A stretch of DNA of 13,773 nucleotides from Bacteroidaceae bacterium (GCA_900769765.1 CAAGHW010000002.1:1-13773); one strand, 5' to 3'; shown: positions 1-7,142, counted from the first letter of the stretch. Translations and numbers: made by a program. Notes: generated by a model from the letters alone, not told the origin.

Positions 1-168
1 ATCGGCACGGCGTATGTGACGCTCGTCGGGACGCGGATGTACCGTGATGCCGTCAGCTCCAAAAGATTCACAATCCTTGGCAACCTTCAGGATGTCGGGG
101 TTGTTGCCGCCACGTGCATTCCTTATGGTTGCAACTTTGTTGATGTTTACGCTCAGTTTTGTTTTCAT
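1..168 (-). CDS. pdxJ: Pyridoxine 5'-phosphate synthase, N-terminal fragment
   Basis: PdxJ condenses 3-amino-2-oxopropyl phosphate (1-amino-acetone 3-phosphate) with 1-deoxy-xylulose 5-phosphate to give pyridoxine 5'-phosphate, the last ring-forming step of DXP-dependent vitamin B6 synthesis in the cytoplasm. Reading the minus strand from the ATG at 168-166 gives exactly 56 codons open to the window edge. They start MKTKLSVNINK and contain RNARGGNNPD and the near-invariant family stretch GADGITVHPRPDERHIR (residues 37-53), which includes the phosphate/substrate-binding His and Arg residues of this TIM-barrel family. The rest (about 180 residues) lies off the left edge. The gene is divergent from nadK with a 169-nt AT-rich gap, a pairing common in Bacteroidota. 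The family call is firm; only completeness is unknown. Confidence 0.95.
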   Translation of the reverse strand, partial: MKTKLSVNINKVATIRNARGGNNPDILKVAKDCESFGADGITVHPRPDERHIRRAD

Positions 169-228
169 AAATAAGTTATCCTTTGCTATTTAAACCACTA
201 TTATGGGTAGTTTAGGATATTTTCTTTG

Positions 229-236
229 CAAAATTA
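229..236 (-). promoter_or_regulatory. Candidate -7 box for pdxJ
   Basis: On the minus strand this reads TAATTTTG, an exact match to the Bacteroidota -7 consensus TAnnTTTG, and lies 60 nt upstream of the pdxJ ATG. No good TTTG -33 element is visible at the usual 19-20 nt spacing; the expected place is only A/T-rich. The call rests on one short motif in an AT-rich gap. Confidence 0.4.
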
Positions 237-270
237 GTATAAATAAAAAAAAATATAATATAATTTGTCG

Positions 271-278
271 TAAATTTG
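271..278 (+). promoter_or_regulatory. Candidate -7 box for nadK
   Basis: TAAATTTG matches the Bacteroidota -7 consensus TAnnTTTG and lies 59 nt upstream of the nadK ATG. The position expected for the -33 TTTG is an A run, so the promoter is either weak or not this one. Together with the oppositely oriented box at 229-236 it would make the pdxJ/nadK gap a compact back-to-back promoter region. Confidence 0.4.
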
Positions 279-337
279 CAAACAGATAACCAAACAACCC
301 TTGTTGTCACAGTTTTATAACAGAAAAACGGAGAATT

Positions 338-1210
338 ATGAGATTTGCGATATTCGGCAATAAACACCAGACAAAGAAATCGAAAAGCATTGAAAAACTT
401 TTCGATGCCATAGTGGGCCATAAGGACAGCTTCATCATCGACAAGCCTTTCTATGAGTTTCTTGTCAACGAAGGGGTCTCTGTACCTGTGCCCGACGGGG
501 TAATCTCGGACGATGATTTCAGTGCCGACATTGCTGTCAGCTTCGGTGGTGATGGTACGCTGTTGCGTACTGCAAGTCGCGTGGGCCGTAAGCCTATTCC
601 TATTCTTGGCATCAATGCGGGTCGTTTGGGTTTTCTTACAACAACATCCAATGAGGATGTCGATTTTGTTCTTGAGAAGATACATAATGGGGAATATTGC
701 ACCGAAAGCCGTAGCTTGATTGAGGTGGTGACAAATGGCGGGGAACTGAAGAATTATCCATTTGCATTGAACGAGGTTGCCGTGATGAAGCACGACTCGT
801 CGTCGATGATGACTCTCGAAGCAACGGTTAATGGCGTGGACAAGATAATATATAGGGCTGACGGTCTTATCGTGGCTACGCCGTCGGGCTCGACGGGATA
901 TTCTCTGAGCGTGGGCGGTCCAATCATCTCTCCCTCTGCGAATGTGTTTGCGCTTACCCCCATTGCGCCCCATAGTCTCAGCGCGCGTCCTATAATTGTT
1001 GATGACAATTCTACAATAGATATAAAAGTATGTAGCCGCAGTCATAATTTCCTTATAGCGGTTGACGGACGAAACGAGAGTTGTGACGAAGAGGTTTCAA
1101 TAACCGTGCGCAAGGCCAATTACAGACAACTCATAATACGTAGCAAGAAACACTCGTTTATCCAGAATCTGCAAGAGAAATTGATGTGGGGCAGGGATGT
1201 GAGAGAATAA
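338..1210 (+). CDS. nadK: NAD kinase
   Basis: This cytoplasmic enzyme phosphorylates NAD+ at the 2' position of its adenosine ribose, using ATP or polyphosphate, and is the only known route to NADP+ in bacteria. At 290 residues it has the usual family length. Signature motifs are all present: GGDGT at 70-74 (catalytic Asp72), the glycine-rich GINAGRLGFL at 91-100, NE at 145-146 (NAD adenine/ribose contacts), and DGLIVATPSGSTGYS at 175-189. The chosen ATG begins the usual N-terminal MRFAIFGN strand, so it fits the family start. The gene is divergent from pdxJ and convergent with fabK; its stop codon lies in the base of the shared terminator hairpin. Nothing suggests transfer or damage. Confidence 0.96.
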   Translation: MRFAIFGNKHQTKKSKSIEKLFDAIVGHKDSFIIDKPFYEFLVNEGVSVPVPDGVISDDDFSADIAVSFGGDGTLLRTASRVGRKPIPILGINAGRLGFLTTTSNEDVDFVLEKIHNGEYCTESRSLIEVVTNGGELKNYPFALNEVAVMKHDSSSMMTLEATVNGVDKIIYRADGLIVATPSGSTGYSLSVGGPIISPSANVFALTPIAPHSLSARPIIVDDNSTIDIKVCSRSHNFLIAVDGRNESCDEEVSITVRKANYRQLIIRSKKHSFIQNLQEKLMWGRDVRE

Positions 1211-1246
1211 CAAAAGAACAGATGCGGCTGCATCTGTTCTTTTGTT
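1209..1246. terminator. Bidirectional terminator between nadK and fabK
   Basis: A perfect 17-bp inverted repeat (arms 1209-1225 and 1230-1246) has a 4-nt loop GGCT. The lower stem is A-rich on the left and T-rich on the right, so it gives a hairpin followed by a U-rich stretch in either direction. It covers the last two bases of the nadK stop (TAA 1208-1210) and one base of the fabK stop (minus-strand TAA at 1248-1246). One element can thus end both convergent transcripts. Confidence 0.88.
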
Positions 1247-2190
1247 TAATGAAGTCGGCTCATAGCCTCTTTGATGACTTTCTCTGCACCATATATTATG
1301 TCTTCGACTATGGCTGCGGCTGGCTCGATGTTTTTTACCATTCCGGCACATTCACCGGCCATGTAGCTGCCGTTTATGTCTCCCTCTTTTACCGCCTTGC
1401 GTAATGCGCCTCCGCCGAAGGCGAGTATCTCTTCGGGTGTGACGGACGGGTCATTCTCCATCTTGGCGAAGTTTCTTGAAAAAGGAGTCTTGAGCGAACG
1501 TACAGGGTGGCCTAATGATTTGCCTGTCACTATGGTGGATATGTCTGTCGCCTTTATTAATTTCTCCTTGTAGTCGGGGTGTGCAGTGCATTCGGTTGCT
1601 GAAATGAATCGCGTGCCCACTTGTACCGCGTCTGCTCCGAGCATGAATGCCGCGGCAGCTCCTCGACCGTCGCATATTCCTCCGGCTGCAATGACGGGAA
1701 TTGTCACGGCGTCGACAATCTGCGGAATTAAAGGCATGGTGTGCAGCTCGCCCACATGTCCGCCCGATTCGGCACCTTCGGCGACAATGGCGTCAGCTCC
1801 TGCTGCCTGCATTTTTTTTGCACCTGCAACAGATGCTATGACAGGGATGACTTTTATGCCGTTTTCTTTCCACAACGGCATGAATTTGCTCGGGGAGCCG
1901 GCGCCGGTAGTTAGTATCTTTACACCCTCTTCGACAACCATATGGGCAACCTCTTCGGCGTTGGGCGCCTGCAACATGATGTTTACTCCGAACGGCTTGT
2001 CGGTGAGAGTTTTGCACTTACGTATCTCGTTTCTTACGGCCTCTGTTCCGGCATTTATGGCCGATATGAGTCCTAAGCCGCCGGCGTTTGAAACGGCTGC
2101 GGCAAGCTCGGCGTCGGCAACCCAGGCCATTCCGCCTTGAAAGATGGGATGCTCTATCCCGAGCATTTCACATATTCTGCTTTTAATCAT
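1246..2190 (-). CDS. fabK: Flavin-dependent enoyl-ACP reductase II
   Basis: FabK is an FMN enzyme that reduces the trans-2-enoyl-ACP double bond with NAD(P)H in the last step of each fatty acid elongation cycle. The 314-residue protein aligns by eye with Streptococcus pneumoniae FabK along its length: HPIFQGGMAWVAD at 14-26, GGLGLI at 37-42, KPFGVNIML at 65-73, TTGAGSPSK at 94-102, the ESGGHVG loop with the likely catalytic His145, and the FMN-phosphate region PVIAAGGICDGRGAAAAF followed by GADAVQVGTRF. The related nitronate monooxygenases share this TIM-barrel fold, but the close FabK-like motifs favour FabK. The stop codon lies in the hairpin shared with nadK. The gene may be co-transcribed with the small ORF 26 nt upstream. 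FabK enzymes are generally insensitive to triclosan, unlike FabI. Confidence 0.9.
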   Translation of the reverse strand: MIKSRICEMLGIEHPIFQGGMAWVADAELAAAVSNAGGLGLISAINAGTEAVRNEIRKCKTLTDKPFGVNIMLQAPNAEEVAHMVVEEGVKILTTGAGSPSKFMPLWKENGIKVIPVIASVAGAKKMQAAGADAIVAEGAESGGHVGELHTMPLIPQIVDAVTIPVIAAGGICDGRGAAAAFMLGADAVQVGTRFISATECTAHPDYKEKLIKATDISTIVTGKSLGHPVRSLKTPFSRNFAKMENDPSVTPEEILAFGGGALRKAVKEGDINGSYMAGECAGMVKNIEPAAAIVEDIIYGAEKVIKEAMSRLH

Positions 2191-2216
2191 TGTGTATGCT
2201 ATGTCTGTTAAATGGT

Positions 2217-2387
2217 TCAGTCTCCAACACCTTCGAGGTGACGGAAACGGTTGACGAATCTTAATCTTTTCTTTCGCGTATGTATGTCGGGGTGGTGCCC
2301 GTTATGCTTTCTGCGGCTTGCCTTTACCAAAGCCTTACTTGTGAACGCGATAATCAAAATGCTGCCTATTACTATCCATACAATCAT
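2217..2387 (-). CDS. Small single-span membrane protein (unrecognised)
   Basis: A 56-codon open frame reads MIVWIVIGSILIIAFTSKAL, one hydrophobic helix (about residues 2-15), followed by a strongly basic, His-rich tail of about 40 residues (several RK/KR pairs, HNGHHPD) ending in LEGVGD. The shape predicts an inner-membrane protein with the tail in the cytoplasm (positive-inside rule). It ends 26 nt before the fabK start on the same strand, and a promoter-like sequence lies upstream at 2441-2471, so it may be the first gene of a two-gene unit with fabK. I do not recognise a family and assign no function. A coherent membrane-plus-basic-tail pattern in an otherwise empty gap makes chance less likely but does not exclude it. 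Confidence 0.5.
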   Translation of the reverse strand: MIVWIVIGSILIIAFTSKALVKASRRKHNGHHPDIHTRKKRLRFVNRFRHLEGVGD

Positions 2388-2437
2388 AGAACAAAAGGTT
2401 GTTTAGGTTAATAATTGGTGATTCAATCTCTCAGTGG

Positions 2438-2474
2438 AGTGCAATATAGCAAAAAGTTTCTATAGTGCAATATA
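2438..2474. repeat. Two 11-bp direct repeats, AGTGCAATATA
   Basis: AGTGCAATATA occurs at 2438-2448 and again at 2464-2474, 26 bp apart start to start, in the gap between the divergent fabK unit and nrdD. The region overlaps the candidate minus-strand promoter and lies about 165 nt upstream of nrdD. It could bind a regulator, but its match to the known NrdR box (a 16-bp palindrome related to acaCWATATATWGtgt) is poor. Confidence 0.45.
2441..2471 (-). promoter_or_regulatory. Candidate promoter for the small ORF and fabK
   Basis: On the minus strand ATTG (2471-2468), a 19-nt spacer and TATATTGC (2448-2441) give the Bacteroidota spacing, with near matches to both boxes (consensus TTTG and TAnnTTTG). 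Transcription would start about 45-50 nt before the small ORF. Both boxes lie within copies of an 11-bp direct repeat, which may be an operator or simply reflect the shared TTG cores. Confidence 0.45.
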
Positions 2475-2568
2475 TGTGTGATCAAGTTTTTAAAAATTAA
2501 CATTTTGTATCTGTCAAACGGCTGTCGGATTGATTTTAAAATTGTTGATATCTTTTCTTGTTTTTCTC

Positions 2569-2599
2569 ATTGTTTTTTGTTCTACTTTGTTTATTTTTG
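2569..2599 (+). promoter_or_regulatory. Promoter of the nrdD operon
   Basis: ATTG (2569-2572), a 19-nt spacer and TATTTTTG (2592-2599) match the Bacteroidota promoter: the -7 box is an exact TAnnTTTG and the -33 box differs by one base. The start of transcription would fall near 2606, giving a leader of about 30 nt before the nrdD ATG at 2639. The rest of the 250-nt gap between the small ORF and nrdD is AT-rich, with no other gene visible. Confidence 0.65.
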
Positions 2600-2638
2600 C
2601 ATAGTCTTCTTAGATAAAACAAAAATCCTTTAACATAT

Positions 2639-4846
2639 ATGATTCAAACTGTTGTTAAGCGCGACGGACGTATCGTCGGCTTTAATGAAGAAAAGATTAT
2701 TACTGCTATCCGTAAGGCAATGCTTCACACCGACAAGGGTGAGGATATGTCGCTTATCCGTCAGATAACCGACCATATCTCTTTCCGCGGTGATGCGCAG
2801 ATGACTGTGGAGGCTATTCAGGACATGGTTGAGCTTGAGCTCATGAAGAGTAGTCGTAAGGATGTCGCTCAAAAGTACATCGCTTACCGTAACCAACGTC
2901 GTATAGCCCGTAAGGCTAAGACACGTGATATTTTCCAGGAGATTATCAACATACAGTCGAACGATGTCACTCGCGAGAATGCCAACATGAATGCCGATAC
3001 TCCGGCGGGAATGATGATGAAGTTTGCGAGCGAGACTACAAAGCCTTTTGTCGATGACTTCCTCTTGAGCGAAGATGTCGTTGATGCCGTTCGTCACAAC
3101 TATCTGCACATCCACGATAAGGATTATTATCCTACAAAGAGCCTTACATGTTGTCAGCATCCGCTTGACAATATCCTGCTCAACGGTTTCAACGCAGGTC
3201 ATGGCGAGTCACGTCCTGCAAAACGCATAGAGACTGCAAGTATCATTGCATGCATCTCAATGGAGACTGCACAGAACGAGATGCATGGAGGTCAGGCTAT
3301 CCCTGCTTTCGATTTCTATCTCGCTCCTTATGTGCGTAACAGTTTTATCGAGGAGGTGAAGGCAATAGAGGAGTTGACAGGTGCAAATTATTCACATCTA
3401 TATAATAAGGAAATAGAGGATTATATTTCACAGCCTCTTGATTTCCTTAGCGGTGATGACCGTATAATGCAGCATGCGATAAACAAGACTGTTTCACGTG
3501 TTCATCAGGCTATGGAGGCGTTCATACACAATATGAACACCATCCACTCTCGTGGAGGTAACCAGGTTGTGTTCAGCTCAATCAACTATGGTACAGATAC
3601 TTCTGCCGAAGGACGTTGCATCATGCGTGAGTTGTTGAACAGTACATATCGTGGTGTAGGTAACGGTGAGACTGCCATATTCCCTATCCAGATATGGAAA
3701 AAGAAACGTGGCGTGAGCTATTTGCCGGGCGACCGCAACTACGACTTGTATCAGCTTGCCTGCAAGGTTACGGCGCGTCGTTTCTTCCCTAACTTCTTGA
3801 ATCTTGATGCTACATTCAACCAGAGCGAGGACTGGAAGGCTGACGATCCTAAGCGTTATATACACGAGGTTGCAACCATGGGCTGCCGTACACGTGTTTA
3901 TGAGAACCGTTTCGGACAAAAGACATCTGTGGGCCGTGGTAACTTGTCGTTCTCTACAATAAACATCGTGCGTCTTGCTATAGAGTGCATGGAGGTTGCC
4001 GACAAGGAACAGAGAATTTCAATGTTCTTTGCAAAACTCGATAACCTGTTGGATATTACAGCACGTCAGTTGCACGAGCGTATGGAGTTCCAGAAGAGTG
4101 CATTCGCAAAGCAGTTCCCGCTTCTTATGTCATCGTTGTGGCTTGGCTGCGAGAAGCTGAAAGCGGGTGATACCATCGCTCCGGTCATCAACCAGGGTAC
4201 TCTCGGTATCGGCTTTATTGGTCTTGCAGAGTGTCTTGTGGCTCTTACAGGTCAGCATCATGGCGAAAGCGAGGAGGCTCAGGAACTCGGTTTGCGTATT
4301 ATCACATATATGCGTGACCGTGCCAACGACTTCTCGGAGCAGTATCAGCATAACTATAGTATCTTGGCTACACCTGCCGAGGGCTTGTCGGGACGTTTTA
4401 CCCGTGGCGACCGCAAACGCTATGGCGTAATCAAGGGTGTTACCGACCGCGATTACTATACCAACAGTAACCACGTTCCTGTATATTACAAGTGCAGTGC
4501 CCGTCGTAAGGCCGAGATTGAGGCTCCTTATCACGATTTGACAAGAGGTGGACACATCTTCTATGTCGAGATGGACGGTGATGCAACACATAACCCTGAG
4601 GCTATCATGCGCGTAGTGGATATGATGGACCAGTACAACATCGGTTATGGCTCGGTAAACCACAATCGCAACCGTTGCCTTGATTGCGGAAACGAGAACT
4701 CTACAAAAGATTTGCAGGAGTGCCCGAAGTGCGGCAGCAAGAATCTCGATAAGCTGCAACGTATCACCGGTTATCTTGTAGGTACTACCGACCGCTGGAA
4801 CAAGGCGAAGCTTTCAGAACTTAACGACCGCGTAATACACGAATAA
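2639..4846 (+). CDS. nrdD: Anaerobic (class III) ribonucleoside-triphosphate reductase
   Basis: NrdD reduces ribonucleoside triphosphates to deoxyribonucleotides with an oxygen-sensitive glycyl radical, so it supplies DNA precursors under anaerobic growth. The 735-residue protein has an N-terminal ATP-cone (about 4-95, starting VVKRDGRIVGFNEEKI), which senses ATP/dATP to control activity. A large 10-strand barrel core follows. Cys171/Cys172 and Cys416 (in MGCRTRV) fit the reducing and thiyl-radical cysteines of the family; this assignment is by homology. The C-terminus has a zinc site (CLDC at 680-683 and CPKC at 695-698) and the glycyl-radical loop RITGYLVG, with Gly711 as the likely radical residue. 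Length is near the E. coli enzyme (712). Its activase gene begins 1 nt after the stop, which supports the call. No defects are seen. Confidence 0.97.
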   Translation: MIQTVVKRDGRIVGFNEEKIITAIRKAMLHTDKGEDMSLIRQITDHISFRGDAQMTVEAIQDMVELELMKSSRKDVAQKYIAYRNQRRIARKAKTRDIFQEIINIQSNDVTRENANMNADTPAGMMMKFASETTKPFVDDFLLSEDVVDAVRHNYLHIHDKDYYPTKSLTCCQHPLDNILLNGFNAGHGESRPAKRIETASIIACISMETAQNEMHGGQAIPAFDFYLAPYVRNSFIEEVKAIEELTGANYSHLYNKEIEDYISQPLDFLSGDDRIMQHAINKTVSRVHQAMEAFIHNMNTIHSRGGNQVVFSSINYGTDTSAEGRCIMRELLNSTYRGVGNGETAIFPIQIWKKKRGVSYLPGDRNYDLYQLACKVTARRFFPNFLNLDATFNQSEDWKADDPKRYIHEVATMGCRTRVYENRFGQKTSVGRGNLSFSTINIVRLAIECMEVADKEQRISMFFAKLDNLLDITARQLHERMEFQKSAFAKQFPLLMSSLWLGCEKLKAGDTIAPVINQGTLGIGFIGLAECLVALTGQHHGESEEAQELGLRIITYMRDRANDFSEQYQHNYSILATPAEGLSGRFTRGDRKRYGVIKGVTDRDYYTNSNHVPVYYKCSARRKAEIEAPYHDLTRGGHIFYVEMDGDATHNPEAIMRVVDMMDQYNIGYGSVNHNRNRCLDCGNENSTKDLQECPKCGSKNLDKLQRITGYLVGTTDRWNKAKLSELNDRVIHE

Positions 4847-4847
4847 A

Positions 4848-5342
4848 ATGGCAACTATCTCCATATTGGAAATAGTGGAAGATACAACGGTCGATGGGCC
4901 GGGATTTAGGACAACCGTCTATTGTGCCGGTTGTCCTAACCGTTGTCCGGGGTGTCATAATCCGCAGTCGTGGGATATAGCAAACGGGCGTGAAACCGAC
5001 GTGGAGGATATCCTTGATGTTATACTTGCCGACCCTTTTGCCGATGTTACATTCTCGGGTGGTGACCCCATGTTCCAACCTGTTGGCTTTGCGGCTTTGG
5101 CAAAGGCCATTAAAGAGCGTAGCGGTAAGAATATCTGGTGTTATACAGGCTATCTGTTTGAGGATTTGTTGAAAAATACTCGACAAAAGGAGCTGCTGGA
5201 ATATATCGATGTGCTTGTTGACGGTCGTTTTGTAGAGGTGCTGAAGGATGAAAGCCTTCGTTTCAGGGGCAGCAGCAACCAACGCATAATAGATGTGCAG
5301 GCGTCTTTGTCGAGTGGCACAACCGTTTTGTTGGATATGTAG
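4848..5342 (+). CDS. nrdG: Anaerobic ribonucleotide reductase activating protein (radical SAM)
   Basis: NrdG uses a [4Fe-4S] cluster and S-adenosylmethionine to make the 5'-deoxyadenosyl radical that abstracts hydrogen from the NrdD glycine. The 164-residue protein has the short length typical of NrdG. DGPGFRTTVYCAGC leads into the cluster motif CPNRCPGC (Cys29, Cys33, Cys36), with an extra Cys26 before it, and FSGGDPMF is the radical-SAM GGE-like SAM-contact motif. The C-terminal half has the family pattern IDVLVDGRFVE and RFRGSSNQRIIDV. It starts 1 nt after the nrdD stop, which implies translational coupling and fixed co-expression with its partner. Confidence 0.96.
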   Translation: MATISILEIVEDTTVDGPGFRTTVYCAGCPNRCPGCHNPQSWDIANGRETDVEDILDVILADPFADVTFSGGDPMFQPVGFAALAKAIKERSGKNIWCYTGYLFEDLLKNTRQKELLEYIDVLVDGRFVEVLKDESLRFRGSSNQRIIDVQASLSSGTTVLLDM

Positions 5343-5351
5343 TATTTCTCT

Positions 5352-5990
5352 ATGGCAGACAATTATCTTGAAAAAAGGATGGAACAGTTCCGTTCCGCCG
5401 CAGGAATATCTTCGACAAAGGGCAATAAAGGCTCTTTGTCGGCTCTTTTATTGAAGAACCGTAGTACGCGAGGCTTTGACAGCTCTTTTAAGGTGCGTCG
5501 TGATCAGCTTGTGCGTATCGTCTCGGTCAATACCAGAGTGGCTTCGGCAAGGAACAGGCAGGTTTTGCGTTTTGCCCTTGTGACAGAAGAACGTGCAAAT
5601 CTTGTGCTTCCGCATATTGCTATGGGTAGTGCGCTGAAAGAGATGAAACTGCCGCTTCCGGGTAAAGAACCGAATGCTTTTATTGTTGTATGCTCTGTGT
5701 GTGAGCCTCATGTAAGTACGTATGTCGATTTGGGTATATCTGTGCAGAGCATGTTGTTGCAGGCTGTGGAAATAGGTCTCAACGGCGTGTGCCTGATGTC
5801 GTTTGATAAGGATAGGATAAAGGAGAATCTCTCGTTGCCGTATGAGCCGCTGATGGTGTTGGCGATAGGCAAGAGTGCCGAAGATATCCGCCTTGTGGAT
5901 ATGTCCGTCGGTGGTGATTGCAGTTATTATCGCGAAAACGGGATTCATTATGTTCCTAAATTAAAGCCGGATGATCTTATAATAGAGTAA
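5352..5990 (+). CDS. Nitroreductase-family FMN protein
   Basis: Members of this family use FMN and NAD(P)H to reduce nitro groups, quinones or other electron-poor substrates; the physiological substrate here is unknown. At 212 residues the protein has family length. Visible features are the N-terminal KNRSTRGFD (about 36-43), which contacts FMN phosphate, the SARNRQVLRF segment (65-74; usual form PSAxNxQPW), and YVDLGISVQSMLLQAVEIGLNGV (interrupted here, 124-146), the dimer/FMN helix. The GGD and C-terminal SYYRENGIHYVPK fit the Bacteroidales branch. It begins 9 nt after nrdG and ends 3 nt before the next gene, so it is part of the nrdDG operon. It is cytoplasmic, with no signal peptide. Family confidence is high; function is open. 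Confidence 0.87.
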   Translation: MADNYLEKRMEQFRSAAGISSTKGNKGSLSALLLKNRSTRGFDSSFKVRRDQLVRIVSVNTRVASARNRQVLRFALVTEERANLVLPHIAMGSALKEMKLPLPGKEPNAFIVVCSVCEPHVSTYVDLGISVQSMLLQAVEIGLNGVCLMSFDKDRIKENLSLPYEPLMVLAIGKSAEDIRLVDMSVGGDCSYYRENGIHYVPKLKPDDLIIE

Positions 5991-5993
5991 TGT

Positions 5994-7100
5994 ATGAAAG
6001 ATAAAGTAAAAGAGAATAAACGCCTATTATCGTTGGATGCTTTGCGCGGCTTTGATATGTTCTTTCTGATGGGTGGCGGTGCTTTGTTGCTTTCGCTCTC
6101 TTCGTTTTTGCCGGAAAACATATCAACGGCGCTGGTAGAGCAAATGGGGCATAAGGAATGGCATGGTTTTGCTTTCTACGACTTGATATTTCCTTTGTTT
6201 CTCTTTCTTGCAGGTGTTTCGTTTCCTTTTTCTCTCGCCAAGATGGGTAAAAATAAGTCGCGCATGTTGTTTAAGATTGTGCGTAGGGCTTTATTGCTTA
6301 TCTTTTTGGGTATATTGTATAATGGCTTGCTGAATTTTGATTTTGAGAATCTGCGTTATGCCAGCGTGCTTGGGCGAATTGGTCTTGCATGGGCTGTTGC
6401 AGCGCTTATATATCTTTATGCCGGCAGAAAGGTGTCTGTAATTGTTTCGTTTGCCATTCTTCTTGGCTATTGGGCGTTGCTTGCTCTTGTAAGGGCTCCC
6501 GATGCATCTCCCGAGGTTTCGGTTTTTGCTATGGAGGGTTCTATTGTCGGGTATATCGACAGGTTGTTTCTTCCCGGAACGTTGCATTCAGGAATACATG
6601 ACCCGGAGGGAATCCTCTCGACTTTACCGGCTGTTGTAACAGCTATGGCCGGTATCTTTGCAGGTGAATTTGTTCGTCAAAGCAAAGTGAAGGAGTATAA
6701 AAAGGTTGGGATAATGCTGTTTGCATCTTTGGCTTTACTTGTTTTAGGATATGTTTGGGGCATGGTCTTTCCTATCAACAAGAATCTGTGGACGAGTTCT
6801 TTTGTGCTTTTTGCAGCCGGATGGTCTTTACTGCTCTTTGCTTTATTCTATCTTGTCATAGATGTTGTTGGGCTTAAGGGATGGTCGTTCTTCTTCCGTG
6901 TCATTGGTATGAACTCCATAACGATATATCTTTTGCAGCAGTTCGTTGATTTCCATAAGCCGGTGCAGACGGTTTTCGGCGGTTTCATGTCGCTTTTTCC
7001 CGAACAGTATTATCCGTCGTTGTATTGGTCCTGCTATGTGCTTGTATGTTGGCTGTTGTTGTATTTCTTCTATCGCAAAGGTGTTTTCCTGAAGGTATGA
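5994..7100 (+). CDS. Multi-span membrane acyltransferase-like protein (HGSNAT/DUF5009 family)
   Basis: The family includes human heparan-alpha-glucosaminide N-acetyltransferase (HGSNAT) and bacterial NagX/DUF5009 proteins, thought to move an acetyl group across the membrane onto an amino sugar. The 368-residue protein opens with the signature RLLSLDALRGFDMFFLMGGG, then HKEWHGFAFYDLIFPLFLF, LAGVSFPFS and YASVLGRIGLAWAV. About ten hydrophobic helices can be counted. His53 in HKEWHGF lines up with the His proposed as acetyl acceptor in human HGSNAT (KHASWNGL), which suggests catalytic competence; this is inferred from remembered motifs. The ATG at 5994 is preferred because the ATG overlapping the previous stop (5990) ends after four codons. 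It is the last gene of the nrdDG cluster. Substrate is unknown; an envelope or imported amino sugar is a guess. Confidence 0.82.
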   Translation: MKDKVKENKRLLSLDALRGFDMFFLMGGGALLLSLSSFLPENISTALVEQMGHKEWHGFAFYDLIFPLFLFLAGVSFPFSLAKMGKNKSRMLFKIVRRALLLIFLGILYNGLLNFDFENLRYASVLGRIGLAWAVAALIYLYAGRKVSVIVSFAILLGYWALLALVRAPDASPEVSVFAMEGSIVGYIDRLFLPGTLHSGIHDPEGILSTLPAVVTAMAGIFAGEFVRQSKVKEYKKVGIMLFASLALLVLGYVWGMVFPINKNLWTSSFVLFAAGWSLLLFALFYLVIDVVGLKGWSFFFRVIGMNSITIYLLQQFVDFHKPVQTVFGGFMSLFPEQYYPSLYWSCYVLVCWLLLYFFYRKGVFLKV

Positions 7101-7112
7101 CGGCCGTTTTTG

Positions 7113-7142
7113 TTGAATTTTCTTTAAAAATTACTACCTTCG
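7113..7142 (+). promoter_or_regulatory. Promoter of engB
   Basis: TTG (7113-7115), a 19-nt spacer and TACCTTCG (7135-7142) match the Bacteroidota promoter with one mismatch in the -7 box (TAnnTTTG). The start of transcription would be near 7149, about 17 nt before the ATG. This makes engB a separate unit from the nrdD operon, although no terminator is visible between them. Confidence 0.6.

Noticed and set aside
212..1045. 277-codon open frame on the minus strand
   Set aside because: It is antisense to nadK, which has every family motif. The translation is Arg/His/Ile-rich with no recognisable domain.
2438..2476. NrdR boxes upstream of nrdD
   Set aside because: The AT-rich GCAATATA repeats look similar at first, but aligned base by base to the 16-bp NrdR palindrome they match poorly in the outer CAC/GTG positions, and the 26-bp spacing is not typical of paired NrdR boxes.
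4130..4759. 209-codon minus-strand open frame inside nrdD
   Set aside because: It is a shadow of the conserved C-terminal half of NrdD, including the zinc and glycyl-radical motifs, and has no motif of its own.
7100..7112. Possible terminator after the DUF5009-type gene (CGGCCG followed by T run)
   Set aside because: CGGCCG is only a 6-bp palindrome with no loop, so it cannot form a terminator stem.
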